A stretch of 7,400 nt of DNA from an uncultured Chloroflexota bacterium (GTDB lineage Bacteria; Chloroflexota; Anaerolineae; Aggregatilineales; Phototrophicaceae): the NCBI GenBank assembly GCA_937870805.1, contig CALMZT010000525.1, positions 1 through 7,400 on the forward strand, given 5' to 3'. The position numbers and the translations under genes are program-made. This document shows, piece by piece, positions 6,274 through 7,400 of this stretch; position 1 is the stretch's first letter, and every line of letters begins with the position of its first letter. The notes below the pieces were generated by a model that saw only the letters and a list, made by a program, of their open reading frames with translations, did no database searches and had not been told where the DNA came from.

Positions 6274-7400
6274 ATGAATAAATCAGAGCCATTCTTATCA
6301 GGGATGCGCGCGTTCGTGTTGGTCTGGTTTGGGCAGTTCATCTCGATCATGGGCACGTCGATGACCCAGTTTGGCTTGACGATCTGGGCATATCAGGCAA
6401 CCGGGCGCGCGACGGATTTGGCACTCGTTGGTTTTTTCAACTTCGCCCCGACAGTCATCCTCAGCCCCATCGCGGGCGCGCTCGTAGATCGCTGGAATCG
6501 TAAGCTCGTGATGATGTTGAGCGATCTCGGCGCGGGCGCTGCCACCATCTTCGTCTTTCTGATGTACGCTTCGGGCAACCTGCAAATGTGGCATCTCTAC
6601 CTCGCAGGCATCGTGACTGGCTCGTTCCAGGCATTCCAGTTCCCGGCGTATTCGGCGTCGATTTCGCTGATGCTGCGCAAAGAAGATTATGCCCGCGCCA
6701 GCGGCATGATGATGCTGGCAGAAGCCGCGCCCAACATCGTCGCGCCTGTCATCGCCAGTTTCCTACTCGCGGCGATTGGTTTATCGGGCATTATAGTGAT
6801 CGACATCGTGACGTTTGTGTTCGCGCTGGCAACCCTGTATGTCGTCTTCATCCCGCAGCCGCCAGTTACCGAAGCAGGGCGTAAAGCGCGGGGCAATCTG
6901 CTGCAAGAATCCGTTTTCGGCTTCCGCTATATATTTGCGCGTCCTAGCTTGCTCGGTCTGCAACTGGTGTTCTTCTCAATCAATTTGGTCGCCAGCTTCA
7001 CGAACGTATTGGTTGCGCCGATGATCTTAGCGCGCACGAATCAAGACGCAGCGACACTGGGACTTGTCCAGTCCGCGTTCGGCGTTGGCGGGGTGCTCGG
7101 CGCGCTGCTGTTGAGCATCTGGGGCGGACCCAAACGCCGTGTGCATGGCGTGCTGCTCGGTATGGTCGCGGGCAGCTTGCTTGGTCAAACCCTCATGGGC
7201 GTGGGCAATGGGCTGCTGTTCTGGCTGCCCGCCGCCTTCTTCTTTATGTTCTTTATCCCCTTAATCAACGGCTCCAATCAGGCGATTTGGCAGGCAAAAG
7301 TCGCGCCGGATGTGCAGGGACGTGTATTTTCCGCACGCCGCTTGATCGCACAGATCACCGCGCCCGTTGCCATGATCTTGACAGGTCCATTGGCAGACCG
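6274..7400 (+). CDS. Major facilitator superfamily efflux transporter, 3' end missing
   Basis: An inner-membrane secondary transporter, probably a drug or metabolite exporter of the MFS_3 (EntS / macrolide-efflux-like) type. The 375 codons present remain open at the right edge; family members are usually a little over 400 residues, so only the C-terminal end is missing. The N-terminal half shows a first hydrophobic helix from about residue 13, then motif A as GALVDRWNRK (68-77) in the loop between helices 2 and 3. A cytoplasmic loop around residues 195-215 separates the halves, and a weaker motif-A-like WGGPKRR lies near 283-289. The final GRVFSARRLIAQ and TGPLADR stretches are typical of this subgroup. 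The ATG has an AGGGAAGG site four bases upstream. It is divergent from the P450, which suggests shared control. The substrate cannot be read from the sequence. Confidence 0.93.
   Translation, partial: MNKSEPFLSGMRAFVLVWFGQFISIMGTSMTQFGLTIWAYQATGRATDLALVGFFNFAPTVILSPIAGALVDRWNRKLVMMLSDLGAGAATIFVFLMYASGNLQMWHLYLAGIVTGSFQAFQFPAYSASISLMLRKEDYARASGMMMLAEAAPNIVAPVIASFLLAAIGLSGIIVIDIVTFVFALATLYVVFIPQPPVTEAGRKARGNLLQESVFGFRYIFARPSLLGLQLVFFSINLVASFTNVLVAPMILARTNQDAATLGLVQSAFGVGGVLGALLLSIWGGPKRRVHGVLLGMVAGSLLGQTLMGVGNGLLFWLPAAFFFMFFIPLINGSNQAIWQAKVAPDVQGRVFSARRLIAQITAPVAMILTGPLAD

Noticed and set aside
6298..6963. Minus-strand frames opposite the transporter
   Set aside because: They are shadows of a well-supported MFS gene with intact motif A.

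Overview
The window looks like a piece of a Chloroflexota chromosome, probably from an Anaerolineae-like lineage. The clues are a giant TIR/STAND/WD40 protein with the C-terminal tail often seen after WD40 arrays in that phylum, a moderately GC-rich background, and G-rich hairpin repeats in every gap between genes. This placement rests on protein style, not on a marker gene.

Layout from left to right. Positions 1-30 hold what looks like the first ten codons of a minus-strand gene that runs off the window. After a 122-base gap comes a 1376-residue minus-strand protein (153-4283). It joins an N-terminal TIR domain, an nSTAND1-type P-loop NTPase, a coiled coil, one membrane helix and 14 WD40 repeats. 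Upstream of it is a 294-base gap with four inverted repeats and a candidate promoter. Next is a complete minus-strand cytochrome P450 (4578-5885). A 388-base divergent intergenic region follows, and then a plus-strand major facilitator efflux transporter starts at 6274 and is cut by the right edge.

How the parts may work together. The TIR/STAND/WD40 protein has the architecture of a self-contained threat sensor: WD40 propellers sense, the NTPase switches and oligomerises, and the TIR domain probably cleaves NAD+. The membrane helix between switch and sensor is its most distinctive feature. The P450 and the transporter share a divergent regulatory region and could form a modification-plus-export pair for a small molecule, but nothing in the sequence names the substrate. 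No link between that pair and the TIR protein is visible beyond the shared strand of the P450.

No tRNA, rRNA, CRISPR array, transposase or integrase was seen.
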